DNA of 64,000 nucleotides from Bradyrhizobium nivariense (GTDB lineage Bacteria > Pseudomonadota > Alphaproteobacteria > Rhizobiales > Xanthobacteraceae): assembly GCF_029846715.1 (NCBI RefSeq), contig NZ_JARVWW010000001.1, forward strand, positions 496,001 to 560,000. The letters are read 5' to 3'. Below the pieces are notes generated by a model, which had not been told where the DNA came from, did not search any database, and saw nothing but the letters and a program-made list of their open reading frames with translations. The position numbers and the translations under genes were made by a program. Positions 24,624 to 32,916 of the stretch are shown piece after piece (position 1 is the stretch's first letter; each line of letters begins with the position of its first letter).

Positions 24624-26237
24624 GTGAGCAGGACAAGAATTGCAGCCACAGCGATTGGTCTCGCCGGCGCGCTGGCGGCCTCGCAGGCCCAGGCCCAATC
24701 GGCAAGCAGCAGCGATCAGGAGATCGCGCTCCTGAAGCAGCAGTTGAAGATGCTGGAACAGAAGCTCGACAAGCTCCAGAGCCAGACCGCCGCGAACACC
24801 GCGGCCACGGCGAAGGCCAGGACCGAGGCGAAGGCGGAGGCGAAAGCCGAAGCGCGTTCCGAAGCGAAGGCCGTCGTCGCCAACGCCAACGCGGCGATCC
24901 CGCTCAAGGGACCGGCGCCCGCGTCCGGCGTCGTCGTGACGATGCCGAACAACCGGCCGACCATCTGTACTGCCGATGGGGCAAACTGCGTCGGGATTAC
25001 AGGCCGCGTTCACTACGATATCGGCGGCTATGACTACCGTCCCAACACGGCGGCAACCGTGCCGCAAAAGCTCGACAGCGGCGAGAACGTCCGCCGCGCG
25101 CGCATCGGTCTCGCCGGCAAGTTCTTCAACGACTGGAATTTCGCGCTGGTCTACGACTTCGGCGGCTCCTCCGACGGATTTGGCGGCGCAGCTCCGGGTT
25201 CGCTGCCCGGCGGCGGCGTCTCCGGCGTCGAGAATGCCTATCTCAGCTACACCGGCTTGAAACCGTTCGGCGGACGGATGGCGATCGAGGCCGGCATCAT
25301 GGACCTGCCTTACACCATGGACGAGGCCACGAGCTCCAACGACATCATGTTCATGGAGCGCGCCTCGGCCGGCATCATCGCGACCAACATCGCCGCGGGC
25401 GACTTCCGCTCTGCAGCCGGCACGCGCTGGTACAACGACCAGCTCTGGATCGGCGGATATGTCACGGGACCCTCGACCGGCGCGATCCACTCGGCCTCGA
25501 GCGCGGCGCCGGCGGGCACGAGCGAGCAATATGGCGCGGTGGCTCGCGTTGCCGGCAATCCCCTCAGCGGCAAGGATTACTCGGTGCATATCGGCGCCGA
25601 CGCGCAATGGCTGATCCAGCCGCCGCGCAATCTCGTCGCCAACACCCAGACGGTCGCGCTCAGCGATCGTCCGGAACTGCGTCTCGACCCGACCACGCTG
25701 GTCTCGACCGGCGCGATCGCCAATGTCTCGGGCGCGCAGGTCTACAGCGTCGAAGCGGCGGCGACCTACGGTCCGTTCATCGTTCAGGGCGAGTATTTCT
25801 GGTACAATGTCGACCGCACCGCCAACACCGGCGTGCCGCTGGTCGGCGCGCCGAGCCTGAAATTCCAGGGCGGCTACGCGCAGGCTGGCTACGTGCTGAC
25901 TGGCGAGGGCCGGACCTACAATGCAGCCAACGCCGCCTATAACGGGGTCAAGCCCGCGCATCCGTTCTCGCTCGAGGGCGGCGGCTGGGGCGCGTGGGAA
26001 ATCGCGGGTCGCTTCTCGACGGTCGACCTCAACGACCAGCTCGCGACCGCGAACGGCGTCGCCGGTGGCCGGCAGACCGTCTATACGCTCGCACTCAACT
26101 GGTACGTCAACGGCAACGTCCGTTTCATGCTGGACTATCTGCATGGCACGGTGTCGAAGCAGGCCTCACCGATCTCGACCGCCGACGTAGGTTCGAAGTT
26201 CGACGCGGTCGCGATGCGCACCCAGTTCGCGTTCTGA
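24624..26237 (+). CDS. Outer-membrane porin with N-terminal coiled coil
   Basis: A 537-residue beta-barrel porin of the OprP/OprO-like type frequent in Bradyrhizobium. The signal peptide (VSRTRIAATAIGLAGALAAS, cleavage near AQA-Q) is followed by a trimerisation coiled coil (EIALLKQQLKMLEQKLDKLQ), an Ala/Lys/Glu-repeat linker (ARTEAKAEAKAEARSEAKA) and a ~430-residue barrel ending MRTQFAF with the C-terminal Phe recognised for outer-membrane insertion. I chose GTG 24624: GGAG lies 7 bp upstream and it begins the signal peptide; in-frame ATGs further upstream do not. Confidence 0.87.
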   Translation: MSRTRIAATAIGLAGALAASQAQAQSASSSDQEIALLKQQLKMLEQKLDKLQSQTAANTAATAKARTEAKAEAKAEARSEAKAVVANANAAIPLKGPAPASGVVVTMPNNRPTICTADGANCVGITGRVHYDIGGYDYRPNTAATVPQKLDSGENVRRARIGLAGKFFNDWNFALVYDFGGSSDGFGGAAPGSLPGGGVSGVENAYLSYTGLKPFGGRMAIEAGIMDLPYTMDEATSSNDIMFMERASAGIIATNIAAGDFRSAAGTRWYNDQLWIGGYVTGPSTGAIHSASSAAPAGTSEQYGAVARVAGNPLSGKDYSVHIGADAQWLIQPPRNLVANTQTVALSDRPELRLDPTTLVSTGAIANVSGAQVYSVEAAATYGPFIVQGEYFWYNVDRTANTGVPLVGAPSLKFQGGYAQAGYVLTGEGRTYNAANAAYNGVKPAHPFSLEGGGWGAWEIAGRFSTVDLNDQLATANGVAGGRQTVYTLALNWYVNGNVRFMLDYLHGTVSKQASPISTADVGSKFDAVAMRTQFAF

Positions 26238-26278
26238 GGTGATCGCTTCCGGGAGCGGCACGGACCGCTCCCGGAAAT

Positions 26279-26656
26279 CTACGCGGCGCGCTTCGGCTTC
26301 TTCACGACCATCGGCGCTGGCGCGCAGGACAGCCGCTGCTGGTGGCTCTCGCCCCAGGCCTTCAAGATGTCGATCACCGGCCGCAGGCTCTCGCCGAGTT
26401 CGGAGAGAGAATATTCCACGCGCGGCGGCACCTCCGCATAGACCTTGCGGATGACGAGCTTGTCCTCCTCCAGCGCTCGAAGCTGCTTGGTCAGCATGCG
26501 CTGGGTGATGCCGGGCATCCGGCGGCGCAATTCGCCGAAACGCTGGGTGCCGCCCTGCAGGTGGTAGAGGATCACGCCCTTCCACTTGCCGTCGATGAGA
26601 TCCAGCGTCGCCTCGACCGAGCAGCCCGGGCGAAGGGCAAAATTGCGCCGTTTCAT
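26279..26656 (-). CDS. HxlR-family transcriptional regulator
   Basis: A 125-residue winged-helix regulator of the HxlR family: GCSVEATLDLIDGKWKGVIL at the start of the domain, YHLQGGTQRFGELRRRMPGI, the recognition helix TQRMLTKQLRALEEDKLV and the wing EVPPRVEYSLSELGESL. Cys12 lies where redox- and quinone-sensing members such as QorR and YodB carry their reactive cysteine. The ATG at 26656 follows GGGAAAA. It is divergent from a quinone-oxidoreductase-like gene it probably controls. Confidence 0.9.
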   Translation of the reverse strand: MKRRNFALRPGCSVEATLDLIDGKWKGVILYHLQGGTQRFGELRRRMPGITQRMLTKQLRALEEDKLVIRKVYAEVPPRVEYSLSELGESLRPVIDILKAWGESHQQRLSCAPAPMVVKKPKRAA

Positions 26657-26780
26657 GCGTGTTTTCCCAATAGTATCCAAACAGGGACTATATCCCCGAT
26701 TTTACAGTACTTGCCAAATTGAAGCTGGAGCGACAGTTAGGACGGCAGGCGAGCACGCCGCCATCTGATGGAGACAAGCC
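26657..26780. promoter_or_regulatory. Divergent HxlR/oxidoreductase control region
   Basis: This 124-bp A+T-rich gap holds both promoters. An inverted repeat ATAGT (26670-26674)...ACTAT (26687-26691) and a nearby AGTACT are candidate HxlR-type sites. GGAGACAAGCC before 26781 is the ribosome site of the oxidoreductase gene. Confidence 0.45.
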
Positions 26781-27794
26781 ATGAAGGCCGTCGGCTACAA
26801 GAAATCGCTTCCGATCGAGGATCAGGACGCGCTGATCGATTTCGAGACCGCCAAGCCCGAGCCCCGGGGGCGCGACATCCGCGTCGCCGTGAAGGCGATC
26901 TCGGCCAATCCGGTCGATTACAAGGTGCGCAAGCGCGCCGCCCCGCCCGAGGGGGAAACCAAGATTCTGGGCTATGACGCGGCCGGCGTGGTCGACGCCG
27001 TCGGTCCCGACGTCACGCTGTTCAAGCCGGGCGACGAGGTGTTTTACGCCGGCTCGATCCTGCGCCAAGGCACCAATTCCGAATTCCATCTGGTCGACGA
27101 GCGTATCGTCGGCAACAAGCCGAAGAGCCTGTCGTTCGCGCAGGCAGCCGCCCTTCCCCTCACCTCCATCACCGCCTGGGAATTGCTGTTCGACCGGCTC
27201 GGTGCGGTGCCCGGCAAGAGTGTCGATCCGCGCACGCTCTTGATCACGGGCGGCGCCGGCGGTGTCGGCTCGATCCTGATCCAGCTCGCCCGCCGCCTCA
27301 CCGGGCTGACGGTGGTCGCGACCGCGACGCGGCCGGAATCGCAAAAATGGTGCCTCGATCTCGGCGCGCATGCGGTGATCGACCACGGCAAGCCGATGAA
27401 GGAGCAGATCGAGAAGCTGAAGCTGCCTCCGGTCGCGCTGGTGGCGAGCCTCACCTTCACCGACCAGCACTACAAGGCGATCGCGGACTTGATGGCACCG
27501 CAGGGCAAATTCGGCCTGATCGACGATCCCCCGGAATTCACGGTTGCCGCGTTCAAGGGCAAGGCGATCTCGGTGCACTGGGAATCCATGTTCACACGCT
27601 CCTCGTTCCAGACCGCCGACATGATCGCGCAGCATCATCTGCTGGACGACGTCGCCGACCTCATCGACAAGGGCGTGCTGCGCACCACGCTCGATCAGAC
27701 CTTTGGCACGATCAACGCGGCCAACCTCAAGCGCGCGCATGCGCTGCTCGAGAGCGGCAAGTCGCGCGGCAAGATTGTGCTGGAGGGGTGGTAG
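26781..27794 (+). CDS. Zinc-independent alcohol dehydrogenase-like (QorB-type) NAD(P)H oxidoreductase
   Basis: A 337-residue medium-chain dehydrogenase/reductase: MKAVGYKKSLPIEDQDALID, ANPVDYKVRKR, ILGYDAAGVVDAVGPDVTLF, the nucleotide-binding GGAGGVG at residues 157-163 and a Rossmann domain. The catalytic zinc ligands of true alcohol dehydrogenases (GHE, structural Cys cluster) are missing, as in quinone oxidoreductases and enoyl reductases. The likely role is NADPH-dependent reduction of quinones or reactive carbonyls. The divergent HxlR gene is the probable regulator. Confidence 0.9.
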   Translation: MKAVGYKKSLPIEDQDALIDFETAKPEPRGRDIRVAVKAISANPVDYKVRKRAAPPEGETKILGYDAAGVVDAVGPDVTLFKPGDEVFYAGSILRQGTNSEFHLVDERIVGNKPKSLSFAQAAALPLTSITAWELLFDRLGAVPGKSVDPRTLLITGGAGGVGSILIQLARRLTGLTVVATATRPESQKWCLDLGAHAVIDHGKPMKEQIEKLKLPPVALVASLTFTDQHYKAIADLMAPQGKFGLIDDPPEFTVAAFKGKAISVHWESMFTRSSFQTADMIAQHHLLDDVADLIDKGVLRTTLDQTFGTINAANLKRAHALLESGKSRGKIVLEGW

Positions 27795-27804
27795 TTTTCA
27801 GCAT

Positions 27805-27826
27805 CCGGCCGCTTCCAAGCGGCCGG
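27805..27826 (+). terminator. Hairpin after the oxidoreductase gene
   Basis: An 8-bp perfect stem, CCGGCCGC (27805-27812) and GCGGCCGG (27819-27826), lies 10 bp after the stop, followed by CCCTCTCTGTT. The T-content is weak, so termination is likely but not certain. Confidence 0.5.
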
Positions 27827-27886
27827 CCCTCTCTGTTACGATCCGTCGCCCGTTGAGCCGGGCGACGATTGTCAGGGATGAGCTGA

Positions 27887-28873
27887 ATGAGCTTCTGGAT
27901 GAAAAGAAAGATTTTTGCGGCTGCATTCGCTGCTGCCGCGATGTTCGGCGGAGCAAACCTGGCTCTTGCCGACGACTATCCCGAGAGACCGCTGCAATTG
28001 GTCGTGCCGTTTCCGCCTGGAGGCGCCTCCGACGTCGTCGCGCGCATCATCGGCGGCGAGCTCGAGGCCCGGCTCGGCAAGCCCGTCATCGTCATGAACC
28101 GTCCGGGTGGCGGCACCACGATCGCGGGCAAGGAGGTCGCGCGCGCCGCGCCCGACGGCTACACCCTGTTCTTCAGCTCCAACTCGACCTTCACCCTGCC
28201 AGCGGCCGTCAAGGAAACCGTGCCTTACGATGCGGCCAAGGATTTCGAGCCGCTAGGGCAAGTCGGCAAGATCACTCTGGTGCTGGTCACCTACAAGGAC
28301 AATCCGATCAGGGATCTGGCCGCGCTTGTCGCGGAAGCCAAGGCCAATCCGGACAAGCTGTCGCTCGCGTCCTTCGGTGCCGCGACGGTGTCGCACTTCG
28401 CAGGCGAGCTGTTCAAGTCGAGTGCAGGCATCAAGATGGTGCACCTGCCGTACAAGGGCAGCGCGCCCGCGATGAACGATCTGATCGGCAAGCACATCCA
28501 GTATCACGTCGACACCGTGATCGCGGTCAAGCCGCAGCTCGACGCCGGCACCGTGCGTGTGCTCGCGGTGTTCTCGGCCAAGCGGACGCCCTACCTGCCG
28601 GACGTGCCGACCCTCGCGGAGCTCGGCTATTCCGGCATCGATTTCTCGTCCTGGGGAGCTGTCGTCACGCCGAAGGGACTTCCGCCGGCCATACGGGACA
28701 GGCTGGCGGCCACGTTGGAAGCCACCATCAACAACCCCTCCGTGGTCGAGCGCTTCACCAAGGTCGGCTTCGAGCCGGGCTTCGCGCGCTACAGTGACTG
28801 GGCCTCTACGGTCAACAAGGAGATCGCGGAGATGAAGCAGATTGCGCAGACGGCCGGGATCAAGGAGGATTAG
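27887..28873 (+). CDS. Bug/TctC-type tripartite tricarboxylate transporter substrate-binding protein
   Basis: A 328-residue periplasmic binding protein. The signal peptide (MKRKIFAAAFAAAAMFGGAN, cleavage near ALA-D) is followed by the Bug signature YPERPLQLVVPFPPGGASDV, VNRPGGGTT-like IVMNRPGGGTTIAGKEVA, LPYKGSAPAMNDLIG and a C-terminal lobe with VPTLAELGYSG. It binds carboxylates for TctAB permeases, but no tctA or tctB is nearby; orphan Bug proteins are common in proteobacteria. The start may be 27887 or the ATG four codons on at 27899. Confidence 0.9.
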   Translation: MSFWMKRKIFAAAFAAAAMFGGANLALADDYPERPLQLVVPFPPGGASDVVARIIGGELEARLGKPVIVMNRPGGGTTIAGKEVARAAPDGYTLFFSSNSTFTLPAAVKETVPYDAAKDFEPLGQVGKITLVLVTYKDNPIRDLAALVAEAKANPDKLSLASFGAATVSHFAGELFKSSAGIKMVHLPYKGSAPAMNDLIGKHIQYHVDTVIAVKPQLDAGTVRVLAVFSAKRTPYLPDVPTLAELGYSGIDFSSWGAVVTPKGLPPAIRDRLAATLEATINNPSVVERFTKVGFEPGFARYSDWASTVNKEIAEMKQIAQTAGIKED

Positions 28874-28909
28874 AGCGTTTTCGAGCGAGAATCCTGCTCG
28901 CGCGCTGGC

Positions 28910-29206
28910 CTACGACGGCAACACGCCCTCGACAAACAGCAACCGGCGCTCCAGCGCCGTCCGCCGCAGCTTCAGCGCTTCGGCGTACTCGGCCGAGGCA
29001 TACCATTCCTTGAGCCGCGCCATCGAAGGAAATTCGACGATGATGATGGTCTTGGGCGGAAGGTTGCCTTCGGCGAGTTCAGCAGCGCCGCCGCGCACGA
29101 GATAGCGGCCGCCATATTGCGCGATGGTCGCTGCGGCGAGCGTGCGATAGGCCTCCATCGCGGCTCCGTCGCGCACCTCGACTTCGGAGATCACATAGGC
29201 CGGCAT
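28910..29206 (-). CDS. DUF1330 family protein
   Basis: A 98-residue dimeric alpha/beta-barrel protein of the DUF1330 family: MPAYVISEVEVRDGAAMEAY, the GGRYLVRGG strand, IIIVEFPSMARLKEWYAS and EYAEALKLRRTALERRLLFV. Its biochemical role is unknown. The gene lies 9 bp downstream of the SDR gene on the same strand, so the two are almost surely cotranscribed. Confidence 0.9.
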   Translation of the reverse strand: MPAYVISEVEVRDGAAMEAYRTLAAATIAQYGGRYLVRGGAAELAEGNLPPKTIIIVEFPSMARLKEWYASAEYAEALKLRRTALERRLLFVEGVLPS

Positions 29207-29215
29207 GCGCAGGCC

Positions 29216-30004
29216 TCAGGCGATGGTGTTGATGACACCGCCCTCGGCACGCAACGCCGCGCCGTTGGTCGCGGAGGCTTCCTTCGAAGCTGCATAAACC
29301 ACCATGTTGGCGATTTCATCGACGCTGGCGAAGCGCTGGAGCAGCGAGCTTGGGCGATGCTGTTTGACGAAATTGGCCGCCGCCTCATCGACTGACTGGC
29401 CGTTCTGCTTGGCTAGATCCTTCACAAACGTCTCGACGCCTTCAGACATGGTCGGACCCGGCAGAACGGAATTGACCGTGACGCCGGTGCCGCGTGTGAG
29501 CTGCGCCAGGCCGCGCGCGACCGAGAGCTGGGCCGTCTTGCTCATGCCGTAGTGGATCATCTCGACGGGAATGTTGAGGCCGGATTCCGAGGAGATGAAG
29601 ACGACGCGGCCCCAGTTGCGCTTGAGCATGCCCTTCATATATGCGCGCGAGAGACGCACGCCGCTCATCACGTTGACATCGAAAAGGCGACTCCAGTCCT
29701 CGTCCGGAATGTCGAAAAAGTCTTTCGGCTCGAAGATGCCGGCATTGTTGATCAGGATGTCGACGTCTGGCAGCGCCACGGCGAGCGCCTTGCAGCCCGC
29801 CGCGGTCGAGACGTCGGCGGCGATGCCGCGGACCTTCCCGCCCACTGCTTCCAGCTTGCGCACGGCCGCATCGACCTTGTCCTGGCCGCGTCCGTTGATC
29901 ACGACGCTCGCACCCGAGCCGGCAAGGCCCCTGGCGATGGCGTGGCCGATGCCGGCGGTCGAGCCGGTGACGAGGGCGGTCTTTCCGGAAAGGTCGATGT
30001 TCAT
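29216..30004 (-). CDS. Short-chain dehydrogenase/reductase (SDR)
   Basis: A 262-residue classical SDR: cofactor motif TGSTAGIG (13-20), NNAG (86-89), catalytic Ser139, Tyr152 and Lys156 (HYGMSK), and the PGPTMSEGVETF substrate loop. An Arg after the second strand (INGRG) favours NADP(H). The substrate is unknown. The ATG at 30004 is preceded by TCAATGGAGACATCGC. It lies downstream of the ribosomal-superoperon terminator and forms a small unit with the DUF1330 gene. Confidence 0.92.
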   Translation of the reverse strand: MNIDLSGKTALVTGSTAGIGHAIARGLAGSGASVVINGRGQDKVDAAVRKLEAVGGKVRGIAADVSTAAGCKALAVALPDVDILINNAGIFEPKDFFDIPDEDWSRLFDVNVMSGVRLSRAYMKGMLKRNWGRVVFISSESGLNIPVEMIHYGMSKTAQLSVARGLAQLTRGTGVTVNSVLPGPTMSEGVETFVKDLAKQNGQSVDEAAANFVKQHRPSSLLQRFASVDEIANMVVYAASKEASATNGAALRAEGGVINTIA

Positions 30005-30115
30005 GCGATGTCTCCATTGATTCTGGTGGAGATATCGTGCGCTACCGCCACGATAGCAATCGGCCCTCACTGACGCGTGAGGAGCGGGACGCAAGCAACG
30101 AGGACGGCTAATAAA

Positions 30116-30142
30116 AAAGCGGCGCCCAAGGGGCGCCGCTTT
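30116..30142 (-). terminator. Intrinsic terminator of the ribosomal superoperon
   Basis: A perfect 12-bp inverted repeat, AAAGCGGCGCCC (30116-30127) and GGGCGCCGCTTT (30131-30142), with a 3-nt loop. On the minus strand it is followed by a run of T (complement of 30111-30118), 24 bp after the rplQ stop. It ends the str-S10-spc-alpha transcript. Confidence 0.93.
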
Positions 30143-30165
30143 CTGAAAACTCTCTACCGGTCGGC

Positions 30166-30582
30166 TTACGCCGCCTCGGCTTCCTTCTCCTGCACCGGAC
30201 CGGAATCCTTGCCCTTGGCATCGACGTCGCGATCGACGAACTCGATCACGGCCATCGGGGCGTTGTCGCCGTAGCGGAAGCCGGCCTTGATGATGCGGGT
30301 GTAGCCACCCTGGCGATCCTTGTAGCGGGGCGCGAGCGTGTCGAACAGCTTCCTGACCTGATCCTTGTCGCGCATCTCGGAGATAGCCTGGCGGCGCATG
30401 GCCAGCCCGCCCTTCTTGCCGAGGGTGACCAGCTTCTCGACGATCGGACGCAATTCCTTCGCCTTCGGCAGCGTGGTGACGATCTGCTCGTGCTTGATCA
30501 GCGCGGCGCACATGTTGGCGAACATCGCGCGGCGATGCTCTGCGGTACGGTTGAGCTTACGATGAACCTTGCCGTGACGCAT
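30166..30582 (-). CDS. rplQ: 50S ribosomal protein L17
   Basis: A 138-residue L17 starting [20 protein letters not shown], with the [20 protein letters not shown] segment and [20 protein letters not shown]. It binds 23S rRNA near the exit tunnel. A C-terminal acidic extension ([19 protein letters not shown]) is typical of rhizobial L17. It is the last gene of the superoperon, 120 bp after rpoA and just before the terminator. Confidence 0.97.
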   Translation of the reverse strand: MRHGKVHRKLNRTAEHRRAMFANMCAALIKHEQIVTTLPKAKELRPIVEKLVTLGKKGGLAMRRQAISEMRDKDQVRKLFDTLAPRYKDRQGGYTRIIKAGFRYGDNAPMAVIEFVDRDVDAKGKDSGPVQEKEAEAA

Positions 30583-30702
30583 TTTTCTATTCCTTGAATT
30601 TCATTCGTCGCGACGGTTCGTCGGACTTGTTGCTCAGGTGGGCTGCCTGCGTTCGCCCGCTAAGGCGCGATGAGTTCGCGCCTCAGCCTGTTGTAGTTCG
30701 GA

Positions 30703-31734
30703 TCAGTAGTGATCCTCGAAGCGCTTGGCGAGCTCGTCGATGTTCTCCGGCGGCCAGCCCGGCACTTCCATGCCGAGGTGCAGACCCATCTGGGCCAGCA
30801 CTTCCTTGATCTCGTTCAGCGACTTGCGGCCGAAGTTCGGAGTCCGGAGCATTTCGGCTTCCGACTTCTGCACGAGGTCGCCGATGTAGACGATGTTGTC
30901 GTTCTTCAAGCAGTTGGCCGAACGCACCGACAGTTCGAGCTCGTCCACCTTCTTGAGGAAGGCCGGGTTGAAGGCGAGGTCCGGGATGATCTCCTGGGCG
31001 ACTTCCTTGCGCGGCTCTTCGAAGTTGACGAACACGTTGAGCTGATCCTGCAGGATGCGCGCCGCGTAAGCCACGGAGTCATCCGGCGTCAGCGCGCCGT
31101 TGGTCTCGATCGTCATGGTCAGCTTGTCGTAGTCGAGGATCTGGCCCTCGCGGGTGTTCTCGACCTTGTAGGAGACCTTGCGGACCGGCGAGTACAGGCT
31201 GTCGACCGGGATCAGGCCGATCGGCGCGTCCTCGGGACGATTGCGCTCGGCGGGCACGTAGCCCTTGCCGGTGGCGACCGTGAACTCCATGCGGATCTCG
31301 GCGCCCTCGTCGAGCGTGCAGATCTGCAGGTCCGGGTTGAGCACGACGACGTCGCCGACGGTCTGGATGTCACCGGCGGTGACGACGCCCGGGCCGGACT
31401 TCTTCACGACCATGCGCTTGGGGCCTTCGCCCTGCATCTTGATCGAGATGTCCTTGATGTTGAGCACGATGTCGGTGACGTCCTCACGGACGCCCGCGAT
31501 CGAGGAGAACTCGTGCAGCACGCCGTCGATGTGCACCGACTGCACCGCCGCGCCCTGGAGCGAGGACAGCAGGATGCGGCGCAGCGCGTTGCCGAGCGTC
31601 TGGCCGAAGCCGCGCTCGAGCGGCTCGGCGACGATGGTCGCGAAACGGTTCGAATCGCTGCCGGGCTGCACCTGGAGCTTGTTCGGTCGAATCAGTTCTT
31701 GCCAATTTTTCTGGATCGTCACTGTTTCACCCAT
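30703..31734 (-). CDS. rpoA: DNA-directed RNA polymerase subunit alpha
   Basis: A 343-residue alpha subunit. The N-terminal domain (1-235) dimerises and anchors beta and beta' ([20 protein letters not shown]). A linker leads to the C-terminal DNA- and activator-binding domain ([39 protein letters not shown]). Length is as usual for alphaproteobacteria. It follows rpsK after a 112-bp gap that contains a strong hairpin. Confidence 0.98.
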   Translation of the reverse strand: MGETVTIQKNWQELIRPNKLQVQPGSDSNRFATIVAEPLERGFGQTLGNALRRILLSSLQGAAVQSVHIDGVLHEFSSIAGVREDVTDIVLNIKDISIKMQGEGPKRMVVKKSGPGVVTAGDIQTVGDVVVLNPDLQICTLDEGAEIRMEFTVATGKGYVPAERNRPEDAPIGLIPVDSLYSPVRKVSYKVENTREGQILDYDKLTMTIETNGALTPDDSVAYAARILQDQLNVFVNFEEPRKEVAQEIIPDLAFNPAFLKKVDELELSVRSANCLKNDNIVYIGDLVQKSEAEMLRTPNFGRKSLNEIKEVLAQMGLHLGMEVPGWPPENIDELAKRFEDHY

Positions 31735-31779
31735 ACAGGCCAGTCAAACTGCCGTTGCAGATACTGGCGTTGGAGAAAG

Positions 31780-31800
31780 GCCGCAGGTCGCACCTGCGGC
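31780..31800 (-). other. Hairpin between rpsK and rpoA
   Basis: A perfect 9-bp stem, GCCGCAGGT (31780-31788) and ACCTGCGGC (31792-31800), with a 3-nt loop. On the minus strand a T-run (complement of 31804-31811) comes before the stem, not after it, so it is not a standard terminator; a processing or stability hairpin is more likely. Confidence 0.55.
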
Positions 31801-31846
31801 TTCTTAAAAAAGTCATCGCGGGCGACAATGCGCCCGCAACTTCGTA

Positions 31847-32236
31847 TCAAACGCGCCGACGCTTGCGGGGACGGCAACCGTTGTGCGGGATCGTGGTCAC
31901 GTCGCGGATCGAGGTGACGGTGAAGCCCGCGGCCTGGAGCGCGCGGAGCGCCGATTCGCGGCCCGAACCGGGACCGGCGACTTCGACTTCCAGCGTGCGC
32001 ATGCCGTGCTCCTGCGCCTTCTTGGACACGTCCTCGGCTGCAACCTGCGCGGCATACGGGGTCGACTTGCGCGAGCCCTTGAAGCCCATCGTGCCGGCGG
32101 AAGACCAGGCAATCGTGTTGCCCTGCGCGTCGGTGATGGTGATGGTGGTGTTGTTGAACGACGAGTTCACGTGCGCGACGCCGGAGGCGATGTTCTTGCG
32201 CTCACGACGACGAACGCGGGTGGCTTCCTTGCCCAT
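31847..32236 (-). CDS. rpsK: 30S ribosomal protein S11
   Basis: A 129-residue S11 starting [20 protein letters not shown], with the conserved [20 protein letters not shown] and the C-terminal [20 protein letters not shown]. It forms part of the 30S platform next to the 3' end of 16S rRNA. It is 124 bp downstream of rpsM, with an 11-bp-stem hairpin (32303-32340) in the gap. Confidence 0.97.
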   Translation of the reverse strand: MGKEATRVRRRERKNIASGVAHVNSSFNNTTITITDAQGNTIAWSSAGTMGFKGSRKSTPYAAQVAAEDVSKKAQEHGMRTLEVEVAGPGSGRESALRALQAAGFTVTSIRDVTTIPHNGCRPRKRRRV

Positions 32237-32302
32237 AGACTACCTTTCCTGGAGATCTCAAACGCCGCCGTAATGCCAGCGGCTACACCTGTGGAACGAA
32301 AG

Positions 32303-32340
32303 GCGTGTGGCGAACGGGTCATCCCCGGGTCGCCACACGC
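32303..32340 (-). other. Hairpin between rpsM and rpsK
   Basis: Perfect 11-bp arms, GCGTGTGGCGA (32303-32313) and TCGCCACACGC (32330-32340), enclose a 16-nt loop containing CCCCGGG. No T-run follows on the minus strand, so a processing or regulatory role is more likely than termination. Confidence 0.55.
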
Positions 32341-32360
32341 CGCGATTTGGATTCGAAAAC

Positions 32361-32729
32361 TTACTTCTTCTTGCCGGCGATGGCCTTGGCCGGACCCTTG
32401 CGCGTGCGCGCATTGGTGTGGGTACGCTGGCCGCGCACCGGCAGGCCACGACGATGGCGCAGGCCGCGATAGCAGCCGAGGTCCATCAGACGCTTGATGT
32501 TGATGCCAACCTCACGACGCAGGTCGCCCTCGACGAGATAGTCGCGGTCGATCACTTCGCGGATCTGGAGCACTTCGGCGTCGCTGAGCTGATTGACGCG
32601 ACGATCCTCGGGGATCTTCACCTTCTCGATGATCTCACCGGCGATCTTCTGGCCGATGCCATGGATGTACTGGAGCGCGATCAGCACGCGCTTGTTGGTC
32701 GGAATGTTCACGCCGGCAATACGGGCCAC
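32361..32729 (-). CDS. rpsM: 30S ribosomal protein S13
   Basis: A 122-residue S13: [33 protein letters not shown], the [20 protein letters not shown] segment and the basic tail [20 protein letters not shown]. It sits in the 30S head and contacts P-site tRNA and L5. It follows adk after 187 bp in which I see no structured element. Confidence 0.97.
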   Translation of the reverse strand: MARIAGVNIPTNKRVLIALQYIHGIGQKIAGEIIEKVKIPEDRRVNQLSDAEVLQIREVIDRDYLVEGDLRREVGINIKRLMDLGCYRGLRHRRGLPVRGQRTHTNARTRKGPAKAIAGKKK

Positions 32730-32916
32730 GGCCTTCTCTCCTGTTGCCGATCCCTCGTCAGGAATCTGGCTTTAAGTGCTTGGTTTCTCGGGCAGGTGTT
32801 CACAAACGCGAACACGACGCCCACCCCTGGTCTTCCTGGGGCCCGGCATCGTTGGAAACTATCCGACTTGGATGCGGGGCTTATTAAGGGATTCAGGGGG
32901 CTTTCGTCAACCGCCG

